64,000 nt of DNA. Source: an uncultured Lachnospiraceae bacterium. Its GTDB lineage: Bacteria; Bacillota; Clostridia; Lachnospirales; Lachnospiraceae. Positions 1-7,710 of the stretch are shown here, piece after piece. The stretch spans positions 1-64,000 of the forward strand of contig CATJTQ010000081.1 of assembly GCA_949743325.1 (NCBI GenBank), given 5' to 3'. Position 1 is the first letter of the stretch; each line of letters opens with the position of its first letter. Position numbers and translations under genes: made by a program. A model generated the notes under the pieces. It was not told the DNA's origin. It did no database searches and was given only the letters and a program-made list of their open reading frames with translations.

Positions 1-2
1 AA

Positions 3-491
3 AATAATATAAATGATGATTGTAAGAAATTAATAATTAAAATTTATGATCATTGTCAATTGGTAATTCATCAAATAGAAAATGTAAATAATATTTTTGC
101 AGAAGGAATTGATGAGACAAAACTTACACTGCAAAAAGACATAAAAGGCATTGAGAGGGAATATATTACTATTCTTGGAATATTTGCGTCAATAATTTTA
201 ACTTTTGTCGGCGGTATTACATTTTCAACGTCAGTTTTACAAAATATTAGCGGTGTAAGTATTTTCAGATTGCTTTTTGTTATAGATTTACTTGCGTTTA
301 TACTAATAAATGTGATTTACATATTAGTAAAATTTATTTTTATAATAAACGATAAAGAGTCGGCATTGTTAAATGTGAAAATAATGAATATATTTTGTTT
401 AGTGTTTGCAGTGTTATTGATTGCAGGCTGGTTATTAAATTTCAATACTTTATCAAAATTTATAGTTTCTGTATTGCCTTGGACTATTTAA
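3..491 (+). CDS. 5'-partial small membrane protein, unknown function
   Basis: The frame is open from base 3 with no stop, so the gene begins before the window. The TTG at base 60 is not needed as a start. The visible part is about 162 residues. A polar, probably helical N-terminal stretch (including KIYDHCQ) precedes the motif EREYITILGIFASI. Four hydrophobic segments follow, separated by short charged loops. This gives a soluble helix plus membrane anchor layout. I do not recognise a named family or function. A decayed relative sits at 61374-61676 in this same window and shares the REYIT and GITFSTSVL motifs. The promoter of the next operon begins 24 bases after the stop codon. The coding call is fairly sure; the function is unknown. 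Confidence 0.75.
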   Translation, partial: NNINDDCKKLIIKIYDHCQLVIHQIENVNNIFAEGIDETKLTLQKDIKGIEREYITILGIFASIILTFVGGITFSTSVLQNISGVSIFRLLFVIDLLAFILINVIYILVKFIFIINDKESALLNVKIMNIFCLVFAVLLIAGWLLNFNTLSKFIVSVLPWTI

Positions 492-514
492 ATATAAAAA
501 AATTAATACTTATA

Positions 515-543
515 TTGAATTATTTTCCATAAAGTGATATAAT
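515..543 (+). promoter_or_regulatory. Sigma-A type promoter of the cobalamin-riboswitch operon
   Basis: TTGAAT at 515-520 and TATAAT at 538-543 are separated by 17 bases. The expected transcript start near 550 lies about 20 bases before the first stem of the riboswitch. This is what would be expected for a riboswitch-led mRNA. Confidence 0.7.
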
Positions 544-571
544 CTTTTGTATATTATAAAAATTTAATAAT

Positions 572-890
572 AAACAATCGGTGCCTTTAATTTTATTCTC
601 GATTTTTATACCGTGTGATTTGTCTAAAATTAAGGGTTAAAAGGGAAACAGGTGTGATACCTGTACGAACTCGTCACTGTGATTAAGGAGTATAAGGCTT
701 TTGTGCAAAGCACAGTCACTGAATATTTTTGGGAAGGCGGCCTTATATGATATTCCCGCGCACAATCAACCAAAGACCTTGCAGCTTGCTGTTAGGCCTA
801 TGATTTAAGAATTGTCGTGAAGTAAATATGTCTTTGCATCAATTTGCTGTGGGATACAGACTTATAAGTCAGGAAACCTGCCGATTGTTT
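572..890 (+). promoter_or_regulatory. Cobalamin (B12) riboswitch aptamer
   Basis: The outer stem pairs AAACAATC (572-579) with GATTGTTT (883-890). Inside are the landmarks of the cobalamin riboswitch family: GGTGCC just after the first stem strand, TTAAAAGGGAA followed by GGTGTGATACC, the TCACTG elements, GGGAAGGC, and the B12-box-like GTCAGGAAACCTGCC just before the closing strand. The span of about 319 bases exceeds the usual roughly 200 because of an insertion after the GGGAAGGC element (about 740-840). By family knowledge, adenosylcobalamin or a related corrinoid binding lowers expression of the downstream genes. The predicted switch is the terminator at 1025-1055. Confidence 0.9.
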
Positions 891-1024
891 GGTACCGGAA
901 CTTCACATTCCAAATCACGAGTAACTGGTTGTACCGTAGCTTATACATTTAAAATAATTGACTTTGCAGAAGTTATATTCTGTTGTTTTTTTAGTATGTA
1001 AAAGTGATGATTACGCTGGAGAAA

Positions 1025-1055
1025 CTTTATGCTTGGTTAAGTATAGAGCTTTTTT
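1025..1055 (+). terminator. Probable riboswitch-controlled intrinsic terminator
   Basis: CTTTATGCTT (1025-1034) pairs over ten positions, two of them G-U, with AAGTATAGAG (1039-1048) around a GGTT loop. A run of six T at 1050-1055 follows. It lies between the aptamer and the cbiK-like gene, so it is the natural expression platform. The competing antiterminator pairing was not worked out. Confidence 0.65.
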
Positions 1056-1114
1056 GAGTGTGTTTTTTCGGACCTCTTAAATTCGGTATCATTCCTGAGA
1101 ATTGAATCTTTAAA

Positions 1115-1139
1115 ATATGCTTGGTTAATATAAGCATAT
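1115..1139 (+). other. Second leader hairpin repeating the terminator loop sequence
   Basis: ATATGCTT (1115-1122) and AAGCATAT (1132-1139) form a perfect eight-base-pair stem. The 13 bases TATGCTTGGTTAA at 1116-1128 also occur at 1028-1040 in the terminator hairpin. No T run follows, so this is not a terminator itself. It may be an alternative partner or a relic of duplication. Confidence 0.45.
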
Positions 1140-1254
1140 AATTATATCTTTATATTAAGGGTATTGTTTCTTTAAATAATTAATTCTCGGATTGCTGCAA
1201 ATATACATAGTTTAAGAATGAATTTATTCATTCAATTTTAAGGAGGAAACGAAA

Positions 1255-2259
1255 ATGAGAAAAAAATCACTTTGTAAAATGCTTCTTGTATCATGTGCAG
1301 CGGCGTTTATAATGACAGGATGCGGCTCAGATGAGAAAAAAGACAATAATGAATCTGGCAGACCGCAGAAGACAGCGGATGTATCCGCAGATAATGCCGG
1401 TGAAGATGATGAAGAAAATTACGAAACGGGGGACGCTTCTTTGGATAATACGAGAAATCAGGATGAGATAGGTGAAAACGAGATTCTTGTAGTTAGTTTT
1501 GGGACAAGCTATAATGACAGCAGACGTCTTACAATCGGAGCTATTGAAAATGCTATTGAAAATGTCTTAACAGATTTTTCTGTTAGGAGGGGCTTTACAA
1601 GTCAGATTATTATTAATCATGTTAAGAAAAGGGATAATGTGATTATTGATAATGTTGAGGAAGCGCTTAACCGTGCGGTAGATAATGGTGTTAAGAAACT
1701 TGTAATACAGCCTACACATTTGATGAATGGTCTTGAATATGATGAATTGATGGAAGAAGCACAGAAGTTTTCTGCAAAGTTTGATAAAGTTGCAGTTGGG
1801 GAGCCTTTGCTTACTTCGGAGGAAGACTTTGATAAAGTTGTCAAGGCAATTACAGAAGCGACTAAAGAATATGATGACGGAAAGACTGCAATCTGTTTTA
1901 TGGGTCATGGAACAGAGGCGGAATCTAATTCTATATACTCCAAAATGCAGACAAAACTTAAAGACGGCGGATATAACAATTATTATGTAGGTACTGTTGA
2001 GGCGGAACCAACATTGGATGATGTGCTTGCATTAGTGAAACAAGGAAATTATGAGAGAGTTGTACTTCGTCCTCTTATGGTTGTTGCAGGGGATCACGCT
2101 AATAATGATATGGCGGGAGATGATGATGACTCTTGGAAGTCGGTTTTTGAAAAAGAAGGATATAAAGTTGAATGCGTAGTTGAAGGTCTTGGTCAACTGC
2201 AGGATATTCAGAATATTTTTGTAGATCATGCAAAGGCAGCGGCAGATAAAGTTAAATAG
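1255..2259 (+). CDS. cbiK: Extracytoplasmic CbiK-family cobaltochelatase lipoprotein
   Basis: This protein belongs to the class II sirohydrochlorin cobaltochelatase family (CbiK), which inserts Co2+ into sirohydrochlorin in anaerobic B12 synthesis. The 334 residues begin with a lipoprotein signal whose lipobox ends MTGC, giving Cys23 as the lipidated residue. An acidic linker runs to about residue 72, and the chelatase domain starts at ILVVSFGTSYND. The three metal-ligand positions of the family are kept: His218 in FMGHGT, Glu249 in GTVEAEP and His281 in AGDHANNDM. The enzyme should therefore be anchored outside the membrane, like periplasmic CbiK of Desulfovibrio and unlike cytoplasmic Salmonella CbiK. 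The RBS AAGGAGG lies just upstream. It is the first gene after the cobalamin riboswitch. The true substrate (cobalt loading, heme or another tetrapyrrole, or storage) is not shown by the sequence. Confidence 0.85.
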   Translation: MRKKSLCKMLLVSCAAAFIMTGCGSDEKKDNNESGRPQKTADVSADNAGEDDEENYETGDASLDNTRNQDEIGENEILVVSFGTSYNDSRRLTIGAIENAIENVLTDFSVRRGFTSQIIINHVKKRDNVIIDNVEEALNRAVDNGVKKLVIQPTHLMNGLEYDELMEEAQKFSAKFDKVAVGEPLLTSEEDFDKVVKAITEATKEYDDGKTAICFMGHGTEAESNSIYSKMQTKLKDGGYNNYYVGTVEAEPTLDDVLALVKQGNYERVVLRPLMVVAGDHANNDMAGDDDDSWKSVFEKEGYKVECVVEGLGQLQDIQNIFVDHAKAAADKVK

Positions 2260-2305
2260 TTAAATATAGAAACAATATATTTATCGGATTGGCAGGTAAT
2301 GTTTA

Positions 2306-3223
2306 ATGAAAAATATAAGATATATGACAGTTTTATCAATTATGGCTATAGTCTTTTCGGCAGGATGTAGTAATAAGAATGTAGAAGAAAATATTAAAAT
2401 AGAGTCTGATAAAATAATTGATGAAAAAGCAGAGGATAATAATAAACTTGCTTCATCTGATGATATGTCAGAACCAGTAGAAATTGTCAGCGGTAATAGT
2501 ATTCCCATTACCGCTGACAATATAAAAGATGGGACTTATAATATTAATGTTGATTCTAGTTCTTCGATGTTCAATATTACAAAGTGTGACTTAACTGTAA
2601 AAAATGGCAGCATGTCAGCAGTTATGACAATGAGCGGAAAAGGGTATTTAAAAATATTTATCGGAACAGGAAAAGAGGCGCTTAATGCCTCAGAAGACGA
2701 TTATATTGGTTATGTAGAAAATGAAAATGGAGAACATACATTTGCTGTTGCTGTTGATGCGTTGGATAAAGAAATAGATTGTGCAGCTTTCAGCAAAAAA
2801 AAAGAAAAATGGTATGATAGAAAATTGGTTTTTAGAGCTGATTCAATACCATTGAATTGTTTTGAGGAAGGTGTAATAAAGTCAGTTGACAGTCTTAATT
2901 TAGAAGACGGTGTATATTCTGTTGAAACTTTGCTCACCGGAGGTTCAGGAAGAGCAGATATCATATCACCTGCAATGCTGACTATAAATGATAAAAAAGC
3001 TATGGTAAAAATTGAGTGGAGCAGCAGCAATTATGATTATATGAAAGTTGATGAACAGATTTATTATCCTGTAAATACGAGCGGTAATTCAATATTTGAA
3101 CTACCTGTTACAGTTTTTGATTGGAAAATACCTGTTATTGCAAATACGACTGCAATGAGCGAGCCGCATGAGGTAGAATATACACTTTTATTTAAATCTG
3201 AAACAATAAAAAAAGTGGATTAG
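2306..3223 (+). CDS. Lipoprotein with two NEAT-like beta modules
   Basis: The 305-residue protein has a lipoprotein signal ending FSAGC (Cys21), an acidic linker to about residue 70, then two modules. Module one begins DGTYNINV and contains CDLTVKNGSMSAVMTM. Module two begins DGVYSVET and contains PAMLTINDKKAMVKIEW and later SSSNYDYM. The order of a DG-Y start, a TV-NGK-like strand and a later tyrosine-rich strand resembles NEAT domains, which bind heme in Gram-positive surface proteins. The resemblance is by eye and not proven. The next gene starts six bases after the stop, so they are co-transcribed in the riboswitch operon. A role as a tetrapyrrole, corrinoid or metal receptor that passes ligand to the importer is inferred. 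Confidence 0.7.
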   Translation: MKNIRYMTVLSIMAIVFSAGCSNKNVEENIKIESDKIIDEKAEDNNKLASSDDMSEPVEIVSGNSIPITADNIKDGTYNINVDSSSSMFNITKCDLTVKNGSMSAVMTMSGKGYLKIFIGTGKEALNASEDDYIGYVENENGEHTFAVAVDALDKEIDCAAFSKKKEKWYDRKLVFRADSIPLNCFEEGVIKSVDSLNLEDGVYSVETLLTGGSGRADIISPAMLTINDKKAMVKIEWSSSNYDYMKVDEQIYYPVNTSGNSIFELPVTVFDWKIPVIANTTAMSEPHEVEYTLLFKSETIKKVD

Positions 3224-3228
3224 AGAAA

Positions 3229-4374
3229 ATGAAAAGAAAATATAAAATTATTACAATAAGTATTACATTTATTATTGTTATTCTGTTTGTTTATTGCATA
3301 TATGGAGTTAAAAATAACAATGATAATAAAGCATTAAGTGAACATGAGGTTATTGGCAGTTTAAAATTAGATTATGCTGAACAATTTTCCGTAGACTATT
3401 ACAAAGGCGGTTACGCACTTATTACAATATCAGATAGTGACCGTTTTTTAGTCGTGCCTGAAAATAAAGAGATTCCAGAACGTATAGATAAAAAGATTAC
3501 TGTTTTAAAACAGCCGCTTGATAATATTTATATGGTGGCAACTTCTGCAATGGATCTATTTACTGTAATTGATGGAATTAAAAATATTCGTCTTTCAGGT
3601 ACAGATGAGAAGGGATGGTATGTTGAGGAGGCAGCGGAGGCTTTACATTCAGGAAAAATGTTATACTCAGGAAAATATAATGCCCCTGATTATGAGATGA
3701 TATTGGAAAATAATTGTGATCTGGCAATAGAATCAACAATGATATATCATACTCCCGAAGTGAAAGAACAGTTAGAAAAGTTTGATATTCCTGTGTTAGT
3801 AGAGCGCTCAAGTTATGAGAAGCATCCGCTCGGCAGGTTAGAATGGATAAAATTGTATGGGGTACTGCTTGGAAAAGAAGATATGGCAGAGAAGTATTTT
3901 AATCAGGAGACAGAGAAGGTTAAAAATATAACAAGTGATGAAAATACAGGGAAGACAGTGGCATTTTTTTATATAACTTCTAACGGTTCGGTAAATGTAA
4001 GAAAATCTTCTGACTATGTAGCAAATATGATAGAGTTGGCGGGAGGAAAATATATTTTTGATAATATGGAGGATGATAAATCTCTTTCTACTGTAAATAT
4101 GCAGATGGAGAATTTTTATGCTGCCGCAAAAGACGCTGATTATATAATCTATAACAGTACAATTGACGGCGAGCTTAATTCAGTCGAGGAATTATTTAAA
4201 AAGAGTGAGCTGTTAAGAGAATTTAAAGCTGTAAAAAATAATAATGTATGGTGCACTGAAAAAAGTATGTTTCAGGAAACTGCAAGTGTAAGTGATTTTA
4301 TAATTGATGTTCATAAAATATTGACTGAAGATAATGTAAAGGAAGATACACTGAGCTATCTGTACAGATTGTAA
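3229..4374 (+). CDS. ABC transporter substrate-binding protein, cobalamin/iron-complex type
   Basis: The 381 residues start with a basic N-terminus and a hydrophobic segment (about residues 6-26). There is no convincing lipobox, because the only nearby cysteine follows a tyrosine, so the segment is probably a membrane anchor. The rest fits the two-lobed class III binding-protein fold used for iron-siderophore, heme and cobalamin uptake (BtuF/FecB-like). Supporting features are a CDLAIESTMIYHTPEV loop, a long connecting helix around GRLEWIKLYGVLLGKEDMAEKYF, and a C-terminal lobe with the motif ADYIIYNST. It sits between the NEAT-like lipoprotein and the permease with tight spacing. The ligand cannot be read from the sequence; the upstream riboswitch points to cobalamin, a corrinoid or a cobalt complex. 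Confidence 0.8.
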   Translation: MKRKYKIITISITFIIVILFVYCIYGVKNNNDNKALSEHEVIGSLKLDYAEQFSVDYYKGGYALITISDSDRFLVVPENKEIPERIDKKITVLKQPLDNIYMVATSAMDLFTVIDGIKNIRLSGTDEKGWYVEEAAEALHSGKMLYSGKYNAPDYEMILENNCDLAIESTMIYHTPEVKEQLEKFDIPVLVERSSYEKHPLGRLEWIKLYGVLLGKEDMAEKYFNQETEKVKNITSDENTGKTVAFFYITSNGSVNVRKSSDYVANMIELAGGKYIFDNMEDDKSLSTVNMQMENFYAAAKDADYIIYNSTIDGELNSVEELFKKSELLREFKAVKNNNVWCTEKSMFQETASVSDFIIDVHKILTEDNVKEDTLSYLYRL

Positions 4375-4390
4375 GAAAAAAGGAGCTTAT

Positions 4391-5416
4391 ATGGTAAAAA
4401 AATATCATTTAAGGTATGTATTATCTTTTATTATATTATCAGTGCTGTTATCAGTGCTGATTTTTATAAATATTAATAATGGAAGCGTCAAGTTAAGCTT
4501 TTCTAAAGTTATTAACATACTTATTTTAAATAAAAAGGATGATATAACGTCATATCGTATTATATGGGATATAAGGCTTCCTAGAGCGATAGCTGCGATA
4601 CTGCTTGGCGGTGCATTATCAGTGTCAGGATTTTTGCTGCAGACTTTTTTTAATAATCCGATTGCGGGACCTTTTGTGCTTGGTATATCATCAGGAGCCA
4701 AACTTGTTGTATCAGCAGCAATGATTTTTTTTATCGGGCAGGGTATGGCAGTTAGTTCAGGAGTTATGATAATTGCAGCATTTATCGGAGCAATGCTTTC
4801 TATGGGATTTATACTTATTGTTTCTAAGAAAGTAAAACAGATGTCTATGCTTGTGATTTGCGGGGTTATGATTGGCTATATATGTTCTGCAGTAACAGAT
4901 TTTATCGTTACATTTGCAGATGATTCAAATATAGTAAATCTGCATAATTGGTCGCTTGGCAGTTTTTCGGGTATTAGCTGGGATAATATAAAAGTAATGT
5001 CAATAGTAGTTATTGTTACTCTGGTGATAACATTTTTAATGTCTAAGCCTATAAGTGCATATCAGATGGGAGAGGAATATGCTTCCAATATGGGAGTGAA
5101 TATAAAAACATTTCGAATTGTGCTTATTTTATTGTCTAGTATTCTGTCTGCCTGTGTTACAGCATTTGCAGGTCCAGTTTCATTTGTAGGAATTGCAGTG
5201 CCACATTTAGTGAAAAGTATGTTAAAAACTGCCAAACCTATTTTGGTAATTCCAGCTTGTTTTTTGGGTGGTTCAGTTTTTTGTCTGTTTTGTGATTTTG
5301 CTGCGAGAATGGTATTTATGCCCGTTGAACTTAGTATTGGATCTGTGACCGCAATTTTCGGAGCCCCTGTAGTTATTTATATGATGGTAAACAGACAGAG
5401 ACAAAAACTATATTGA
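4391..5416 (+). CDS. FecCD/BtuC-type ABC transporter permease
   Basis: The 341-residue integral membrane protein has about ten hydrophobic segments. It carries FecCD-family signatures: RLPRAIAAILLGGALSVSG near residues 59-77, NPIAGPFVLGISSGA, and GPVSFVGIAVPHLVK near residues 258-272, which contacts the ATPase. This family forms the homodimeric channel of importers for cobalamin, heme and iron-siderophore. The start follows the RBS AAGGAG by a normal distance. The gene lies 16 bases after the binding protein and just before the ATPase, so the three form one importer. A single permease gene implies a homodimer. Confidence 0.9.
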   Translation: MVKKYHLRYVLSFIILSVLLSVLIFININNGSVKLSFSKVINILILNKKDDITSYRIIWDIRLPRAIAAILLGGALSVSGFLLQTFFNNPIAGPFVLGISSGAKLVVSAAMIFFIGQGMAVSSGVMIIAAFIGAMLSMGFILIVSKKVKQMSMLVICGVMIGYICSAVTDFIVTFADDSNIVNLHNWSLGSFSGISWDNIKVMSIVVIVTLVITFLMSKPISAYQMGEEYASNMGVNIKTFRIVLILLSSILSACVTAFAGPVSFVGIAVPHLVKSMLKTAKPILVIPACFLGGSVFCLFCDFAARMVFMPVELSIGSVTAIFGAPVVIYMMVNRQRQKLY

Positions 5417-5441
5417 TATGTATAAATAAGGAATGGTTTAT

Positions 5442-6554
5442 TTGAAAAAAGATTATATAATAACTAAAGATTTAAGCGTCGGATATAATAACATACCATT
5501 AATTGAGAATATTAATCTGAAATTAAGGCGCGGAGAAATATTAACTCTTATAGGAGCAAACGGATCAGGAAAGTCAACAATTTTAAAAAGTATAGCAAAG
5601 CAGCTGTCTCTTATTAACGGCTATGTATATTTGGATGGAAATTCGCTTGGAAAAATGAGTGAAAGTGATATCTCAAAAAAGATGTCTGTTGTACTGACCA
5701 CAAGAATTAATCCCGAACTTATGTCTTGCTATGACATTGTGGCGACAGGGCGATATCCATACACTGGTCGCCTTGGTGTATTATCTGACTATGACAGAAA
5801 AAAAGTTATTGAAGCTATGGAACTTGTAAATGCAATTGAGCTGGCTGATTGTGATTTTTCTCTAATAAGCGATGGTCAGAGGCAGAGAGTTTTGCTTGCA
5901 AGGGCAATTTGTCAAGAGCCAGAAATAATTGTGCTTGATGAGCCGACTTCTTTCTTGGATATAAAACATAAGTTAGAGTTATTGTCGATTTTAAAAAAAA
6001 TGGTAGATGAGAAAAATATAGCAGTTATTATGTCTCTGCATGAAATAGATTTGGCACAGAAAATATCAGATTATGTAGTTTGTATACACAATAATAAGAT
6101 TGAAAGATATGGCGCACCAGAGGAAGTGTTTAATACAGATTATATTACAGAACTATATAATATTAAAAACGGCAGTTACAATGCAGAACTTGGATGTCTC
6201 GAACTTGAGAAAAATGCATCAAATCCGAAAGTGTTTGTTGTTGGAGGTAACGGCAGCGGTATCAATTTGTACCGCAAACTTCAGAGAGATGGCATACCGT
6301 TTGCTGCGGGCGTTTTGCAGGAAAATGATATTGATTATTATGTAGCACGGGCTTTGGCCTCTAAAGTTATAGTGGAGAAGGCCTTTGAGAGCATTAGTGA
6401 TGAGAAGATAAGAGAGGCGGAAAAGATTGCATTGTCATGTGAAAAAGTCTACTGTACCTTGAATGAATTTGGTTCAGCCAATATTAAAAACAAGTATCTT
6501 TTGGAAAAAATACTTGCATTGGGAATTGAAATATGTTATGATATGTACTCGTGA
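5442..6554 (+). CDS. ABC transporter ATPase with extra C-terminal domain
   Basis: The ATPase of the importer is about 370 residues. The Walker A GANGSGKST lies near residue 40. A signature-like SDGQRQRVLLARAI near residue 145, Walker B IIVLDEP and a switch histidine in SLHEIDLA complete the nucleotide-binding domain by about residue 250. The signature reads LISDGQR rather than LSGGQ. About 110 further residues begin KVFVVGGNGSG, and the glycine-rich start looks like a small nucleotide-binding or Rossmann-like fold. Typical BtuD/FecE proteins are about 250-270 residues, so this extension is unusual. I choose TTG at 5442 because AAGGA is nine bases upstream; the ATG at 5433 would touch the RBS. 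A promoter for rplS appears to sit inside the 3' end. Confidence 0.85.
   Translation: MKKDYIITKDLSVGYNNIPLIENINLKLRRGEILTLIGANGSGKSTILKSIAKQLSLINGYVYLDGNSLGKMSESDISKKMSVVLTTRINPELMSCYDIVATGRYPYTGRLGVLSDYDRKKVIEAMELVNAIELADCDFSLISDGQRQRVLLARAICQEPEIIVLDEPTSFLDIKHKLELLSILKKMVDEKNIAVIMSLHEIDLAQKISDYVVCIHNNKIERYGAPEEVFNTDYITELYNIKNGSYNAELGCLELEKNASNPKVFVVGGNGSGINLYRKLQRDGIPFAAGVLQENDIDYYVARALASKVIVEKAFESISDEKIREAEKIALSCEKVYCTLNEFGSANIKNKYLLEKILALGIEICYDMYS
6514..6542 (+). promoter_or_regulatory. Promoter of rplS inside the end of the ABC ATPase gene
   Basis: TTGCAT at 6514-6519 and TATGAT at 6537-6542 are separated by 17 bases. The predicted transcript start near 6549 lies just before the leader hairpin at 6556-6583 and gives L19 its own transcript. 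Confidence 0.5.
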
Positions 6555-6555
6555 G

Positions 6556-6583
6556 AGTAAAGAAGAGATGGTCCTCTGTTACT
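6556..6583 (+). promoter_or_regulatory. Candidate leader hairpin of rplS
   Basis: AGTAA (6556-6560) pairs with TTACT (6579-6583), and AGAG pairs with CTCT, leaving a small internal loop. It stands at the very start of the predicted transcript. Ribosomal protein leaders that bind their own product are common, and L19 leaders are known in other Firmicutes. Equivalence to those is inference. Confidence 0.35.
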
Positions 6584-6625
6584 AATAAATGTATTAAGAA
6601 CATCGAAATCAAGGAGGAATATTAA

Positions 6626-6973
6626 ATGAACGATATTATTAAAAAACTCGAAGCAGAACAGATGAAGGACGAAGTGACTGATTTTAGAACAGGTGATACA
6701 GTTCGTGTACATGCTAAAGTTAAAGAGGGAAACAGAGAAAGAATCCAGGTTTTTGAGGGCACTGTACTTAAAAAACAGGGTGGAAGCAATCGTGCCACTT
6801 TTACTGTAAGAAAACTTTCTAATGGCGTTGGAGTTGAGAAGACATGGCCATTACATTCTCCTATTGTCGAGAAGATTGAAGTTGTCCGCAGAGGTAAAGT
6901 AAGAAGAGCAAAACTGTTCTATTTAAGAGAACGTTCAGGTAAGAGAGCAAAAGTAAAAGAATTAGTAAAGTAA
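6626..6973 (+). CDS. rplS: 50S ribosomal protein L19
   Basis: The 115-residue product matches bacterial L19 in length and sequence. It carries [22 protein letters not shown], split by the family's usual basic residues, then [11 protein letters not shown] and [22 protein letters not shown], ending in basic [16 protein letters not shown]-type sequence. L19 sits at the 30S-50S interface. The start ATG follows AAGGAGG at normal spacing. The gene heads the Firmicutes-type order rplS-lepB-rbgA-lepB-rnhB. A hairpin with a T run directly after it probably ends much of its transcript, so L19 can be made in excess of the downstream enzymes. Confidence 0.98.
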   Translation: MNDIIKKLEAEQMKDEVTDFRTGDTVRVHAKVKEGNRERIQVFEGTVLKKQGGSNRATFTVRKLSNGVGVEKTWPLHSPIVEKIEVVRRGKVRRAKLFYLRERSGKRAKVKELVK

Positions 6974-6977
6974 AAGA

Positions 6978-7014
6978 AAGGGGACAAGTACGGTCGGCGT
7001 AGTTGTCCTTTTTT
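6978..7014 (+). terminator. Intrinsic terminator after rplS
   Basis: GGACAA near 6983 pairs with TTGTCC near 7003, and the flanking AAGG/CCTT extends the stem. A run of T ends at 7014. The loop is about 14 bases. Confidence 0.7.
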
Positions 7015-7087
7015 AACATTATAAAAAAAATTATGTAATTTAATATAAAAATCCAAATTATAAATTACTACAGATAATGGAGGTTTT

Positions 7088-7654
7088 ATGGGCAATTTCA
7101 GTTTATATGAAAAAGAAAAATTATCTAAAGCTAAATTGGTTAAAGAGATTGCAGTGTGGACATTTCAAATTCTATTAACAGTTGTTATTGCATTTGTTTT
7201 TGTATATTTTTTTGGACAGAAGACTACCGCTGTAGGACAATCAATGGAGCCGACACTGTTAGAGGGTAAAAAAGTGTGGATTAATAAACTTTCATATATG
7301 TTATCTACGCCCAAAAGAAATGATGTCATTGTATTTAAACCTAATGGAAATAAGAGTGCACATTCTTCTATAAAGAGGGTTATTGGTATTCCGGGAGATA
7401 CAGTGAAAATAACAGACGGCATTGTATATGTAAATGGTGAAGAGTTAGAGGAAGATTGGGATAAAATAGCTGATGCGGGAATTGCCTCCGATGAGCTTAC
7501 ACTTAATATCGAAGAGTATTTTGTGCTCGGGGACAATAGAAACAATAGTGAAGACAGCAGATTTGCAGATGTCGGTGTAGTTAATTTAGGAGATATTGAA
7601 GGTAAAGCGTGGCTTTTTAACGGAAGAGGTATATCCTTTGGTATAATTAAATAA
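7088..7654 (+). CDS. lepB: Type I signal peptidase
   Basis: This 188-residue enzyme cleaves signal peptides of secreted proteins at the outer face of the membrane. One N-terminal transmembrane segment (about residues 22-44) precedes the serine box GQSMEPTL near residue 51, where Ser is the nucleophile. The lysine box IKRVIGIPGD near residue 97 holds the general base. The C-terminal box EYFVLGDNRNNSEDSR near residue 146 completes the Gram-positive SipS type. It lies between rplS and rbgA. A second, different signal peptidase lies on the other side of rbgA, so this organism has at least two with possibly different substrate preference. RBS is GGAGG. Confidence 0.95.
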   Translation: MGNFSLYEKEKLSKAKLVKEIAVWTFQILLTVVIAFVFVYFFGQKTTAVGQSMEPTLLEGKKVWINKLSYMLSTPKRNDVIVFKPNGNKSAHSSIKRVIGIPGDTVKITDGIVYVNGEELEEDWDKIADAGIASDELTLNIEEYFVLGDNRNNSEDSRFADVGVVNLGDIEGKAWLFNGRGISFGIIK

Positions 7655-7710
7655 CTAAGTAAACATTACAATTCGAAATTAAATAAAGTATTGAAAGGTA
7701 AGGAAAAGAG

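Noticed and set aside
60-491. A complete small gene starting at TTG 60
   Set aside because: The frame is open to the window edge and the upstream codons continue a plausible helix, so the gene is 5'-partial.
1567-1908. Minus-strand ORF inside the cbiK-like gene
   Set aside because: Antisense shadow; the plus-strand gene has a strong family match and RBS.
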